From Tetraselmis striata (lineage: Eukaryota; Chlorophyta; Chlorodendrophyceae; Chlorodendrales; Chlorodendraceae), in contig VCJN01001228.1 of the NCBI GenBank assembly GCA_006384855.1, forward strand, positions 62,001 to 126,000: DNA of 64,000 nt, given 5' to 3'. Position 1 is the stretch's first letter; the number at the start of each line of letters is the position of its first letter. This document shows positions 44,166-53,990 of this stretch, piece by piece. Under the pieces are notes generated by a model, which worked only from the letters and a program-made list of their open reading frames with translations, searched no databases and was not told the origin of the DNA. Made by a program: the position numbers and the translations under genes.

Positions 44166-44437
44166 GGAGACTAGATCCGTTGTCGCTTATTTACAAGCAC
44201 GGGCGGTGCTGCCAGACCTGATCGTCTACGGCCGATATAATATTCACACTATATTAACATCGGTGCACACCGCCGCACACCGCCGCACACCGCCGCACAA
44301 CGATGCGCGCGCACATTCGTCGCACACATTATCCCGGATTCACTCGCCGTATCCATTACGCCGTGCTACTTCAACAATAAACATTGCGAAATTACACCGA
44401 CACAATGCCGCACCGACTAGCTCTTGACAATACGTGC

Positions 44438-44446
44438 ATATAAATA
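44438..44446 (+). promoter_or_regulatory. Possible TATA box (TATAAATAG)
   Basis: TATAAATAG about 130 bp upstream of an ATG in good context (GCGCCATGG at 44570). It is consistent with a polymerase II promoter for the small genes that follow. Confidence 0.4.
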
Positions 44447-44569
44447 GTAGTGGCGCGCTGCTCCTCGCCTCCGATGTGTCGTTGACTGCTGCGGAAGGCG
44501 GTCGTCGACTGGGTGTTAGTTTCTCCACCTCGGCCGCCCCCCCCCCCCCCCTTCACCGCTCACAGCGCC

Positions 44570-44858
44570 ATGGCCGACCTCGCCCCCCCGGGCAAAAGTG
44601 GGCGGCGAGCCTTGTTGTCTCGCGTGTCCGCGCCGCCGGCATCGAGGAGGACGAGAAAGACATGAGGAAACGCGTGACAAGGTGGGCGCGCAACAAAACA
44701 CTCCATCCTCCACATTAGCACGCACCCACTCGTGGCTAACTTGTGCCGCGCGCAGGTTCGTCCGGGAGCGCCGTAAGGCCCACCTCAACGCCAAGGCTTC
44801 CACAGTGCCAGCGGCGCAACTCGTGGTGGCCGAGGAGGCCGCATCCTCAGCCGCTTAA
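44570..44858 (+). CDS. Small two-exon ORF, unknown, start uncertain
   Basis: A 74-bp intron is likely at 44682-44755 (AAG|GTGGGC to CGCAG|GTTCG). It joins DEKDMRKRVTR to FVRERRKAHLNAK and ends VVAEEAASSAA. The coding frame into that exon lacks a Met near the promoter, whereas the well-placed ATG at 44570 opens a different frame that stops at 44663. An extra splice or a frameshift would be needed to join them. The basic helical character suggests nucleic-acid binding. No family recognised. Confidence 0.35.
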
Positions 44859-44930
44859 AGGCGAAACGATTGTGGCTTGTTGTGGGTGTCTGGGCACAGG
44901 GGGCGTCCCGACGCGAAGGTAAGGAAGCTC

Positions 44931-45164
44931 ATGGCGGCGTCGTCGACGGCACAGCCTCCCGGGGTGGTGAAGACACTGAGGGATGACAAGAAGCGGAAGA
45001 GGCCAGTGAAGAAACGCCGAGGTAAGAAACTGACGGTCGCGGAGTCGGAGGCGCAGGCGCAGGCGCAGGCGGAGGCGGAGGCGGAGGCGGAGGCGGAGGC
45101 GGAGGCAGCGAGATCGTCGAAGCGGAGGGTCCCCCGGGCACGCAAGAACAAGAACAAGCAGTAG
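44931..45164 (+). CDS. Small Lys/Arg-rich ORF with (QA)n(EA)n stretch
   Basis: A 77-residue frame from Met 44931. A basic nuclear-localisation-like segment (DDKKRKRPVKKRRGKK) is followed by QAQAQAEAEAEAEAEAEAA, encoded by a hexanucleotide repeat, and a basic tail (RVPRARKNKNKQ). It could be a downstream exon of the preceding ORF. Function not inferable. Confidence 0.35.
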   Translation: MAASSTAQPPGVVKTLRDDKKRKRPVKKRRGKKLTVAESEAQAQAQAEAEAEAEAEAEAARSSKRRVPRARKNKNKQ

Positions 45165-45860
45165 CCCCCGCCCCCTTACCCCCCTCCCCTCACTCCCCCG
45201 GCGGGAGCGGCGGGGGGGGGGGGGGGGGGGGGCGCGGGGGCGGCGGGGGGACCACGCCCGCCCGCCCCCCCACTCCCCCCGCCGGGCCACATCCCCCGAT
45301 GGCAGCTGTCGCGAATATTGTAATTCAATCATTCTTCGGCAAACCGCTGCCTGCCCCCGCCTCCCCCCTCGCGAATATTTATGTAACGTGAGCACTCTTT
45401 GGCAAAACATGGCAGCCAAACCGCCCATCTGATGACCTTTGATCGGACGGCTGGCAGGCCCGTTCAGCAGTACTAGCTATAATGTACACAAAATTCCCCA
45501 CTTTGGCCGAATAGTACGGCTGAGATTTGCGCTCCCATGTACTAATAGTCGTAGTTATCCACAGGACCACTCTCCATCGTGCCCGGGTACCGGGTACCGG
45601 GGTACTAGATACCCGGTACCGGCGTAATAAATATATCGCGTACTACCCGGTACTACACGGACAACCTTGTACCTTGTACGTCAGTGCCATGTACGCTTCA
45701 CCGGGCTGGTACGACTACCAGAATGATGACAAAAAGGATTTATCGCCCGCCGGCAATAACGCCGGATGTACTCGCACGTAACTGGATGGACGTGCCGCCA
45801 CCACCAGCAGCCTTCACGGATAAATAATAGTCGCTAGTAGTAGTGCTTCGTCACCTGTAT
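45165..45860. other. Interval without supported genes
   Basis: Contains a G/C-run block at 45212-45300 and a GGTACC-rich palindromic stretch at 45582-45622. Nothing coding is supported. Confidence 0.5.
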
Positions 45861-45864
45861 GTCA

Positions 45865-46927
45865 CATCGGGATCTCACAGTGTGTCGGCTTCGCGTCCCG
45901 AGATGAGGGCTCCTTAGGCAGAGATGCGGGTCGGGGATGCGGAGATGGGGCACCGCCACGGGAAGATGTGGCCATGCGACTCCCACCAGCGGCACGCGAA
46001 GGCGCCTGACGGCTTGACGTGGATTCGCGTTCCGGCTTAGGCGCCTGGAAGGGGTCGACGTCCTCCAACTCTTTCGCCATCTTTAAAGGAGGAGTCGGCC
46101 CACGCCTCTTGGAATGCTTCTTACGCTGCTCCATGGGCGACAAGGTGCAGCAATCTGCGGCGTGCCGCTAGCAAATATTAGGTACTAGCGGTACTGCCTT
46201 GCAAGCCGTATAGTATCGTCATGCCGGTGCGTGTTCATATCCCTTCTATGCCATGCAACCCCGCATACCAAATGGTTTGCAGTCATCTATGCAATTAAAG
46301 CATGCCTAAAGGCTGCGAATCTCCGACCCCAGGCCATGGCGGTCCGCTTCGATGTTGCCCACCGCTCGGCTGCATGGGCCTCATCATGGGCTGAGTCGTG
46401 GGTATTGGGGCCTGGGACGCCCTCCTGCCCGAACGCAACTGCATTTGCGGAGGATCTTGCGCCATGGGGGTCACTAGCAGTGCGTCGAGGGCCCTCGTTG
46501 GTTCAAAACCAAGTGCAGCCGCAGATGCCCCCGCCACATGACTATGCAAGCGGGCAGAGGTGCGTTTTGCTCTGCGAGGACGGTATGCCATGCTTTTGTG
46601 CACCGAGAAGCGTGAAGGTGCCTCGAAGAATACAAGCGCGAGGGTGCATGCGAGTGGTAGATGAGTGAAAAGCACACTGGCGAAGTAGCATTTGAGGCAA
46701 AAACGATTAGCATGGAAGGGTAGCGAGGCATCTCGTCAAAGGGCGGTGGACAGATGTGCAGTACACAATGCAGGTTCATTTCACTAGCTAGGTGAATAGT
46801 ACCTCGTACAGTGTTGGCAAGAAGAGGAATGTGTCAAAGCTCAGTTTCACAGTACATTCGTACAGTACTAGGCGTAACTCAAATTTGCACCCCCCCCCCC
46901 CCCCCAAAAGGGGTACAAATTTGAGTT
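45865..46927 (-). mobile_element. Unrecognised element family, copy A (minus strand, interrupted)
   Basis: On the minus strand, from 46927: a hairpin (AACTCAAATTTG arms at 46876-46893 and 46910-46927), an N-terminal ORF (Met 46591 to 46295) and a C-terminal ORF (46143 to 45862). The N-terminal protein shares HKSMA, KRTSARL, VAGASAAALGFEPT, LLVTPMAQD and PQMQLRSGRRA with copy B at 50473-50865. The C-terminal part shares KRRGPTPPLKMAKELE with copy B near 51750. A satellite segment (about 46150-46312) replaces the middle of the element. No enzyme motif is recognised. Confidence 0.65.
46150..46312 (+). repeat. Single 190-bp-type satellite unit embedded in copy A
   Basis: Matches the satellite at 52767-53990 in plus orientation (CAATCTGCGGCGTGCCGC, ACTGCCTTGCAA, GTATAGTATCGTC, GGTGCGTGTTCATATCCCTT). 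It joins the element inside a short shared sequence (GCATGCCTAAAGGC). Confidence 0.8.
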
Positions 46928-47009
46928 AAGGGGGGGGGGTAATTTGAGTCCAGAAATGTTCACAAGCATTGCATGCACATTTTGACTCAGTAGTTCCCCT
47001 TTTTCCCAC

Positions 47010-47697
47010 TTGATGGACGGTCCGATCTCGCGGGCCACCACAGACTTGGTGATCATTGCAGCGGTGCATCGCGATGTTTGCATCGTGCTTTACTTGTGGG
47101 AGACCGCCGCCCGTGGCTTCGAGGCCGGCGCCATGGAACAAACAGATTTCTTGATGCGCGGAGTGGATATGCTACCGGCGTGGGATGCGACCGTTGCGCC
47201 GGTCGTTTGACCGCGGATGACCGTGTTTTGGCGGAGCCCCGCTATGGTACCAAGGCGAACATGTCCGCTCACAGCAGCGCCATGGAGTTGGAGGAGCTGG
47301 CTCCGGCAGCGAGTCACTTTGCGTGTTCCGTCGGCTAGGCCGGTATGCGACTGCCATGGTTGACCGCGGGTGGCTGCTGGCCGACGTTCTGTTCCGTGGC
47401 GTTATCGTTGGGTGTCCCGTTGAATGTCGCGCCCATGGCATGAGCAGTAGTGCTGCTATGAACTTCCACTTCAAGGGGCACTTGTGTGCCGCTGGTTTGT
47501 ATAAAGGCCAAACCTTGCACGGTGTGAAACGCGGGCGTTTGCAGCATGATGTTGTTGTGGAGGGCGAGAGTGTTGCACATGCCTCTCGTGGGCGCCATCG
47601 CTATGTGAGAACAACATTGGGCTATGTGCACCGTGCCCGCCATAGGGACCGGCTAGTGCAAATGGCTATGGGCCCGGTAGATGAGGCTATGTGAAAT
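47010..47697 (+). pseudogene. Decayed DIRS-type tyrosine recombinase
   Basis: Two frames carry recombinase pieces. 47010-47210 contains VLYLWETAARGFEAGAMEQT, which has the LWET-x-RG form of the first catalytic Arg box of DIRS recombinases, and ends at a TGA. 47323-47694 contains the second box HGVKRGRLQHDV (HxxR), then ESVAHASRGRHRYVRT and TTLGYVHRARHRDRL, where the Tyr of GYV would be the nucleophile. A frameshift and a stop separate the pieces, so no active enzyme is expected. RT fragments of a similar element lie at 20.4-21.4 kb. Confidence 0.55.
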
Positions 47698-49154
47698 TTG
47701 TTACAACTGAATCAAACTTTCGTGACAAGCCTACTTTACTTCGCATCAGGGAAGGGCCGCCCCTGACATGCCCGCATAGGGTCCGCTTATTAATTAAAGC
47801 GCGTACGGCGGGGCCTATGTAGGCCACATGGCTATGTTGTGAAGGTACTAATTTTGCAGCAGTGGCACGGTACACTACACGTGATTGAGTCATACGGAGG
47901 GTTGTTACGCTCGTCAAGCTACCGGCCATCCTTCGTGTTCCCCACTGTGGTCAGAGATAATCCTTAGCAGGTCCTAAGAGCAACTCAGTCTGAGCGAGTT
48001 GATGCACCAGACTAGACGTTGTAACAAATTTCAATTTCATTTTTTTTTACGCTCGTCGTACAAGGGTGCCAGGATGTACTCGCTAGCGTTGCGGCAGGAA
48101 CCCGTGACGATCACTTGACTGTGTCGTATATGCGCATGATCCCGCCGTTGATTCTATCATGGAATTCGCAGCCTTCTCCGGCGATGCGCTACACCGGACA
48201 CGGCCAAACACCGAGGCCGCTCAGCCGTCGCGCTGATGCCATCAGCCCATGTCTTGAGCTACTGCCAACGGTGTCCCCGGATATGCTTGGAGGTCGGACG
48301 TGAAGGCGGGGAAAATACCCGCCGCATCGTTGGCCGTATGTTATCCGATCTTTTGCAGCACGCCAGTGCGGAATCGCCCGACGCACGGCAGTCACCTGCC
48401 CAAGCTCATGGCCGAGATCACCGCCCGAGGGCAACTTCCTAGGCTCCGTGCACGGTTGGATTTATTAGTTTTCATACAGCCGCCACCTTGCAAGGCTGTA
48501 CCGAGTATGGCATCGCCCCCCGTACCGGGCGGGTCGAACCGAAGTAAGAAAACCCGATTTTATTTCTAACAACCCTCGTGAGTAGGCTGCCCCAGTCCGA
48601 GTCGTACATGACCCCCTTCCCACCCGCCGTAGGCGGATCTCGGAGAGGCCGACGGAAGGCCGAGGTCGTACATTAATTATTTTTAGCATGCCCCATACAT
48701 GGCTGTTGCCCAGCGGCGCCAGCAGGCGCTACCAAGACTACGAGTATTATTTGAAAAGCCCTCTGTAGAGCTCCCCGGTCGTCGCATGATCCGAGGACCC
48801 GCCACAGGCGGCCACCCCGCTCAGCTCACGCCCGCACCCAGCCGGGCACGCGTCTAAAGGGCTACCAACGCTCACCGCATGGAGGTGCGTGGGGGTGGTG
48901 CCGCCATGCCTGCCGCACCCAAGATCCTCCGCTTATGGTGGGTCGTTGCAGGTCGACGGCCGCCATGCATTATGATCAGCGAGGATGCTTGGTGTGCGGG
49001 GGGGGGGGGGGGGGGGGCAGGTGGGGCTTTTACTCAAATACCCCATATACACCGGCTATCAAGAGTTTTTTATTATTTGGGTCAAGCGCATTAGTTAAGG
49101 ATTTAACATGTTTAAACCGCGGTACTTAAGGGCATACGAAGGAAATAGTTATGT
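47698..49154. other. Interval without supported genes
   Basis: Short frames only; none matches a family I know. A G-run lies at about 48998-49017. Confidence 0.5.
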
Positions 49155-49443
49155 CATCAGCGGGACAAAATTGTTATGACATCAGCGGGACAATATTGTT
49201 TTGTGATCAGCGGGACGAAATCGTTCCGACATCAGCGGGACAAAATTGATCTGCCATCAGCGGGACGGGGTCGTCTTGTCATCAGCGGGACAAAATCGTT
49301 ATGTCAACAGTGCGGCAAATTTGTCGTGTCATCAGGAGCACAACATCGTTCGAACATCAGCGGGGCAAAATCGCTTTGTCATCACCGGGATAAAATCGTT
49401 ATGTCATCAGCGGGACGACTTTTGACACCAGCGGGACAAAGTC
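49155..49443 (+). repeat. 25-bp minisatellite, about 11-12 diverged units
   Basis: Core CATCAGCGGGACAAAATCGT followed by five variable bases, repeated with a 25-bp period. The copies drift by substitution, and one is closer to CAACAGTGCGGCAAATTTGT. There are no unique spacers. Confidence 0.92.
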
Positions 49444-50108
49444 ACGGACATAATCTAATAAATATATAGGTCGAAGGTCCACGCGGACATTAAAACCTAC
49501 CGAGAAAGCTAAAAAGTTCGACGCAATCGAATCACGGGTCGGGAGAAACATAAGGCCTCGTATTCCATCCCCGAGCAACCTGCGGCGAAGGAGGGAAGCC
49601 GTGCGGCCTCAGCTCTGCCTCTAGACCCGGCACAAATTCAGCAGGTGACCCGTAGAAACTGAGCCGTATAAGAGGTGGCGTGCCGGCTAATGGCGTCCAC
49701 TCGCAAGGAGAACTATCGAACGCCGCTCGATTGCGGGTCAAAATCACGAGCGGCCATAGTCTTTCATAATCTCAAAACAGACACCGCGAAGGTTGATCGA
49801 TTATACGAAAAGCCCACGCAAGCTTATTTATCAATCATGTCCTTTCCTTTCCAATGGGATGATTTGCGCGTGTTGCACTGTCCTCCCGGACTGTCTCGTA
49901 ATTACACCACAATTGCCCGTAATCGCGATTTTCCAGCGAATGGGTGTGTAACCCCCGTGTCTACCGAGTAATCGCCACTTTACTGCTACGCTTAGTAGTC
50001 GCAATGATGTGCCCCGCTCGCCCGCATGTCGTATGCTACCAGTAGCATGTTCGGACATCCACATAGTGCATCGGACCCACATCGCGCCTCGCGCGTGTAC
50101 CGGAAAAA

Positions 50109-50162
50109 GGGCAAATATCGAGTCAAAATGGGGACATTTACGGACTCGAAAATGTGCCCCCC
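50109..50162 (+). repeat. 54-bp inverted repeat, left member (pair with 56339-56392)
   Basis: Contains ATCGAGTCAAAATGGGGACA and GGACTCGAAAATGTGCCCCC. Matches the reverse complement of 56339-56392 at 51 of 54 positions. Confidence 0.9.
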
Positions 50163-50472
50163 TTAACTCGGTTTTTGCACCCCCCAAGGGGGTGCAAAAA
50201 CTGAGTAACGCCCAATACCGTACGAATGTACTGTGAAACTGGCCTTTCACACATTCTTGCCAACACTGTACGAGGTACCCTTTACCTATACTGCACTATG
50301 TACTACGCATCTGTCCACCGCCCCTTGACGAGATGCGTCGCTACCAGTCCATGCTAACCGTTTTTGCCTCGAATGCTACTCCGTCGCTGTGCTTTTCACT
50401 CTTCTATCACTCGCAAGCACCCTCGCGCTTTTGTTTAGGGAGGCATCTTCACGCATCTTGGTTCACAAAAGC

Positions 50473-50865
50473 ATGGCAGACCATCCTCGCAAAGGAAAAC
50501 GCACCTCTGCCCGGTTGAAGACTCCGGTGGCGGGGGCATCTGCAGCTGCGCTTGGTTTCGAGCCAACGACGGCTCCCGACGCACTGCTAGTGACCCCCAT
50601 GGCGCAAGATTCTCCGCAGATGCAGTTGCGTTCGGGCAGGAGGGCGTGTCAGGCTCCAATACCCACGACTCAGCCCAAAAGGCCCCTGCAACCGAGCGGT
50701 GGGCAACATCGGAGCGGACCGCCATGGCCTTGGTACGGCGGAGATTCGCAGCCTTTGGCCGAGCCGGGGCCTCAGCCTAACCCCCAGCCTCGAGGCGTGC
50801 CACCTTTGGACCCACTCCCCGGAGCGACTCCAACGGTACGCGGACTCGCATCTTCGTTAGCGTAA
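50473..50865 (+). CDS. N-terminal ORF of element copy B, unknown
   Basis: A 130-residue frame from Met 50473. It is basic at the start (MADHPRKGKRTSARLKT), then VAGASAAALGFEPT and PMAQDSPQMQLRSGRRA, and ends Pro-rich. The open frame extends upstream to a GTG at 50389 with a hydrophobic stretch that copy A also keeps, so the true start could be further 5'. Conservation with copy A (about two thirds identical) supports real coding. Confidence 0.5.
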   Translation: MADHPRKGKRTSARLKTPVAGASAAALGFEPTTAPDALLVTPMAQDSPQMQLRSGRRACQAPIPTTQPKRPLQPSGGQHRSGPPWPWYGGDSQPLAEPGPQPNPQPRGVPPLDPLPGATPTVRGLASSLA

Positions 50866-50976
50866 CTCATCTCGGCGCCGTGGGCTGCGTTAAGCGCACC
50901 TTGCCATCGCGCATCTCAGGGATCTCAACCCACGCAGACCGATGTCGAACAGTCTGGAGCCGGTCTAGGTGAACCT

Positions 50977-51489
50977 TTGGCCACGATTCATGAGGATGAG
51001 CACGGACAGGAAGAGGAGGAGGAGGAGGAGGAGGAGAAGGAGGAGGAGGAAGGAGGAGGGGCCCATTACTGTCGGAGGGTGTCCGCCTGGACAAACGAGC
51101 TCCGCCACAAGCGCCACAAGTGGGAGCAAAATGGTAACCCCTCGCCCCTTGTCAACAAAACCTCAAACGTGTGCGCATCTTCGCGCGTGAGGGAAAAGAT
51201 TCTCACACGCCCCCCCTCCCTACATAGACCATCTCCACGACCCCCCTTCAACAAGAAGCGCCACTTGTCGACCCAATGCTCGGCGAAAACTGTGAAACAC
51301 TGTGGCTACTCGATTCGCAGCGTGCGCGAATGGCACAACGACTACGAGATGCGGCGCGGCATTCAACAAATCAAGAACAAACGCTTCACGAAGTCCACCA
51401 ACACCTGCCAGCCCTGCCAAGGCAGCTCGGCACCCCGCACCGTCTTGGTCGACAACCGCTACTACCAGGTCGTAGCGGCAACTCGTTAG
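50977..51489 (+). CDS. Middle ORF of element copy B, conserved KTVKHCGYSIR block
   Basis: Starts with a Glu tract from a GAG repeat (51015-51055), then VSAWTNELRHKRHKWEQN and a possible donor (GTAACC near 51133). The conserved block SAKTVKHCGYSIRSVREWHN, then EMRRGIQQIKNKRFTKSTNT and CQPCQ, recurs in copy C at 55800-55930. A short segment after it (VLVDNRYYQVVAA) is found in all downstream copies. The Cys pairs might bind metal. I do not recognise the family; a DNA-binding or transposase role is only a guess. Confidence 0.45.
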   Translation: MATIHEDEHGQEEEEEEEEEKEEEEGGGAHYCRRVSAWTNELRHKRHKWEQNGNPSPLVNKTSNVCASSRVREKILTRPPSLHRPSPRPPFNKKRHLSTQCSAKTVKHCGYSIRSVREWHNDYEMRRGIQQIKNKRFTKSTNTCQPCQGSSAPRTVLVDNRYYQVVAATR

Positions 51490-51599
51490 GCTGGCGGGTC
51501 CTCCAAGCCCGCATCTCAACCACCGCCAGCGGGGTCCGGTGGAGATGGTTCCCAAAACGGCGCTGCAGCAGGTCTCCTCGAGCGTCGAGCAGCTCCGCC

Positions 51600-51965
51600 C
51601 CTCCCCCAAGCAAGCTTGGTCCCTCGGTGACTGCCAAGCCGCCGAGTGAGCCTCAGCCTTCGAGAGCGACGAAGCGCTCGCACGGTGCGTTGAGCACAGC
51701 AGGCAAGACCACTTTGTCGCCCATGAAGCTGCGTAGGAAGCGTTCCGAGAAGCGCGGGCCGAGTCCTCCTTTGAAGATGGCGAAAGAATTGGAGGCCGAC
51801 GACCCCCTAAGCCGAAACGCGAAACCCGGTCAAGCCGCCAGGCGCCTTCGGGTGCCGCTGCTGGAAGTCGCCTTGCCACATCTTCCCATGGCGGTGCCCC
51901 ATCTCTGCGTCCCCGACCCACATCTCCGCCCAAAAAGCCCTCATCTCGGGACGCAAAGCCCGTAA
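51600..51965 (+). CDS. Ser/Pro/Lys-rich C-terminal segment of element copy B
   Basis: Open frame with SKLGPSVTAKPPSEPQPSRA, LSPMKLRRKRSEKRGPSPPL and KMAKELEADDP. The same segment occurs in copy A (46143-45862) and copy C (about 54230-54480). It is low complexity and basic, probably disordered. Confidence 0.4.
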   Translation, partial: PPPSKLGPSVTAKPPSEPQPSRATKRSHGALSTAGKTTLSPMKLRRKRSEKRGPSPPLKMAKELEADDPLSRNAKPGQAARRLRVPLLEVALPHLPMAVPHLCVPDPHLRPKSPHLGTQSP

Positions 51966-51999
51966 CGCCGCATGCGCGGACATCTCGGCCTCCTACTAA

Positions 52000-52386
52000 A
52001 TGTATCTCTCGTGTACAAACCCGTGTATTGTCGCTCCTAGCTCTACTTGTAACGCTGCCCTGTCCAAGGAGCCCTTTGTCGTTGTCACGTCGCCTTGGTT
52101 CACTCACCTGGATGTCCTCCTACCGTTGCTGGCGGCCTCCAAGGCGGAAATCTATCGCGTGCAGATTCCGAGCACCTACTTGACGCAAGGGCCCCTCCCG
52201 CGAATGATCTACCTCGACAGCCTGTTGGCAGCGAATCGTGTACTTTTCATCGCGTCAAAGCACCCAAGAAACCCCGAAACCAACGGACGCGCCTTGTGGT
52301 TGGTCGTCGGAAGAGATTCGGCGACTTTTAGAGCGCACCTCTCGGAGCACCTCGGCAAGCAACGTGAGTTCGTGTCTGGTCCGTGA
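52000..52386 (+). CDS. Methyltransferase-like TSPW module, related to the Ty3 polyprotein tail at 62.2 kb
   Basis: A 128-residue frame. The segment PFVVVTSPWFTHLDVLLPLL, then VQIPSTYLTQGPLPRM, RVLFIASKHPRN and ALWLVVGRD aligns with PFIVVTSPWFQLLDLALPIM, VQVPIFYIAQGPSPRM, RLHIIAGDMQRN and TLWLAVFRD of the polyprotein ending at 62180. TSPW resembles the catalytic (D/N/S)PP(Y/F/W) motif of amino-group DNA methyltransferases but with one Pro missing in both copies. No SAM-binding motif I is visible upstream here, so this piece alone may be inactive or spliced to another exon. Confidence 0.6.
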   Translation: MYLSCTNPCIVAPSSTCNAALSKEPFVVVTSPWFTHLDVLLPLLAASKAEIYRVQIPSTYLTQGPLPRMIYLDSLLAANRVLFIASKHPRNPETNGRALWLVVGRDSATFRAHLSEHLGKQREFVSGP

Positions 52387-52550
52387 CAAGGGATTCATGC
52401 AGCTTGAAATTCGCTGCCATAGCTCCCTGGACAATACCTCATTAATCATAGTCAACGATCATAACAAATCATTCTCAACCGCAGATAAGAGTCGAATCGA
52501 CTCCTGTCCGTCGATTTCACAAACCGCACTTCCTTTGCTAGCGCGGCCGG

Positions 52551-52735
52551 GACAGCGGGGCGCCAACGCGCCGCGGCCGGGGCAGCGGGGCGCCAACGCG
52601 CCGCGGCCGGGGCAGCGGGGCGCCAACGCGCCGCGGCCGGGGCAGCGGGGCGCCAACGCGCCGCGGGCCGCGCAGCGGGGCGCCAACGCGCCGCGGGCCG
52701 CGCAGCGGGGCGCCAACGCGCCGCGGGCCGCGTTG
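52551..52735 (+). repeat. 30-bp GC minisatellite, second locus, about six units
   Basis: Unit AGCGGGGCGCCAACGCGCCG then CGGCCGGGGC. It differs from the 39.9-40.4 kb unit at two fixed positions. The last three units carry a further change (GCGGGCCGCGC). It joins the 190-bp satellite directly. Confidence 0.95.
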
Positions 52736-52766
52736 GCGCCGCGGGCGGCGCATGTTGGTGATTCAT

Positions 52767-53990
52767 GCAGCCCCGCATACTTATAAATGGTTTGCAGCCA
52801 TCCAGGCAATCAAAGCATGCTTAAAGGCAGCATCTGCGGTGCAGCGCTGCAGCAATCTGCGGCGTGTTGCCAGCAAATATCAAGCATTAGCCCTACTGCC
52901 TTGCAATCCGTATAGTATCGTCAAGCAGGTGCGTGTTTATATCCCTTTCATGCCATGCAGCCCCGCATACTTATAAATGGTTTGCAGCCATCCAGGCAAT
53001 TAAAACATGCCTTAAGGCAGCATCTGCGGTGCAGCGCTGCAGCAATCTGCGGCGTGCCGCCAGAAAATATAAGGTATTAGCCGTACTGCCTTGCAATCTG
53101 TATAGTATCGTCAAGCCGGTGCGTGTTCACATCCCTTCTATGCAATGCAGCCCCGCATATTAATAAATGGGTTGCAGCCATCTAGGCAAAATGCTGCAGC
53201 ACTCTGCGGTGTGCCGCCAGCAAATATAAGGTATTAGCCGTACTGCCTTGCAATCTGCATAGTATCGTCAAGCCGATGCGTGTTCACATCCCTTTCATGC
53301 CATGCAGCCCTGCACACTAATAAATGGGTTGCAGCCATCCAGGCGATTAAAACATGCCTTAAGGCAGCATCTGCGGTGCAGCGCTGCAGCAATCTGCGGC
53401 GTGCCGCCAGAAAATATAAGGTATTAGCCGTACTGCCTTGCAATCTGTATAGTATCGTCAAGCCGGTGCGTGTTCACATCCCTTCCATGCCATGCAGCCC
53501 CGCATACGAAATGGTCTGCAGCCATCTAGGCAAATGGCTGCAGCAATCTGCGGCGTGCCGCGAGCAAATATCAGGCATTAGTGGTACTGCCTTGCAAATC
53601 TGTATAGTATCGTGCGTGTTCACATCCCTGCTATGCCATGCAGCCCCGCATACTAAATGGTTTGCAGCCATCTAGACAATTAGAGCATGCCTTAAGGCAG
53701 CATCTGCGGTTCAGTGCTGCAGCAATCTGCGGCGTGCCGCGAGCAAATATCAGGCATTAGTGGTACTGCCTTGCAAATCTGTATAGTATCGTCAAGCCGG
53801 TGCGTGTTCACATCCCTGCTATGCCATGCAGCCCCGCATACTAAATGGTTTGCAGCCATCTAGACAATTAGAGCACGCCTTAAGGCAGCATCTGCGGTGC
53901 AGCGCTGCAGCAATCTGCGGCGTGCCGCCAGAAAATATAAGGTATTAGTGGTACTGACTTGCAATCTGTATTGTATTGTAAAGCATATGG
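52767..53990 (+). repeat. 190-bp satellite, seven units
   Basis: GCAGCCCCGCATA anchors at 52767, 52957, 53147, 53303, 53494, 53640 and 53828. Full units are 188-191 bp; two units have internal deletions (156 and 146 bp). Each carries a TATAAATGG or CTAAATGG near the start and GTGCAGCGCTGCAGCAATCT. Confidence 0.93.

Larger units (their letters stand above)
50163..52540 (+). mobile_element. Unrecognised element family, copy B (longest copy)
   Basis: Starts with a strong hairpin at 50166-50206 (GTTTTTGCACCCCC arms). It then carries an N-terminal ORF (50473-50865), a Glu-rich and conserved middle region (50977-51489), a Ser/Pro/Lys-rich C-terminal region (about 51600-51965) and a methyltransferase-like module (52000-52386). 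It lies head-to-head with copy A, 3.2 kb away. Several frame changes show that parts are split by introns or are decayed. Confidence 0.6.

Noticed and set aside
49155..49443. Regular short repeats resembling a CRISPR array
   Set aside because: The repeats are contiguous with a 25-bp period and diverge gradually; there are no unique spacers of constant length, no cas genes, and the genome is eukaryotic.
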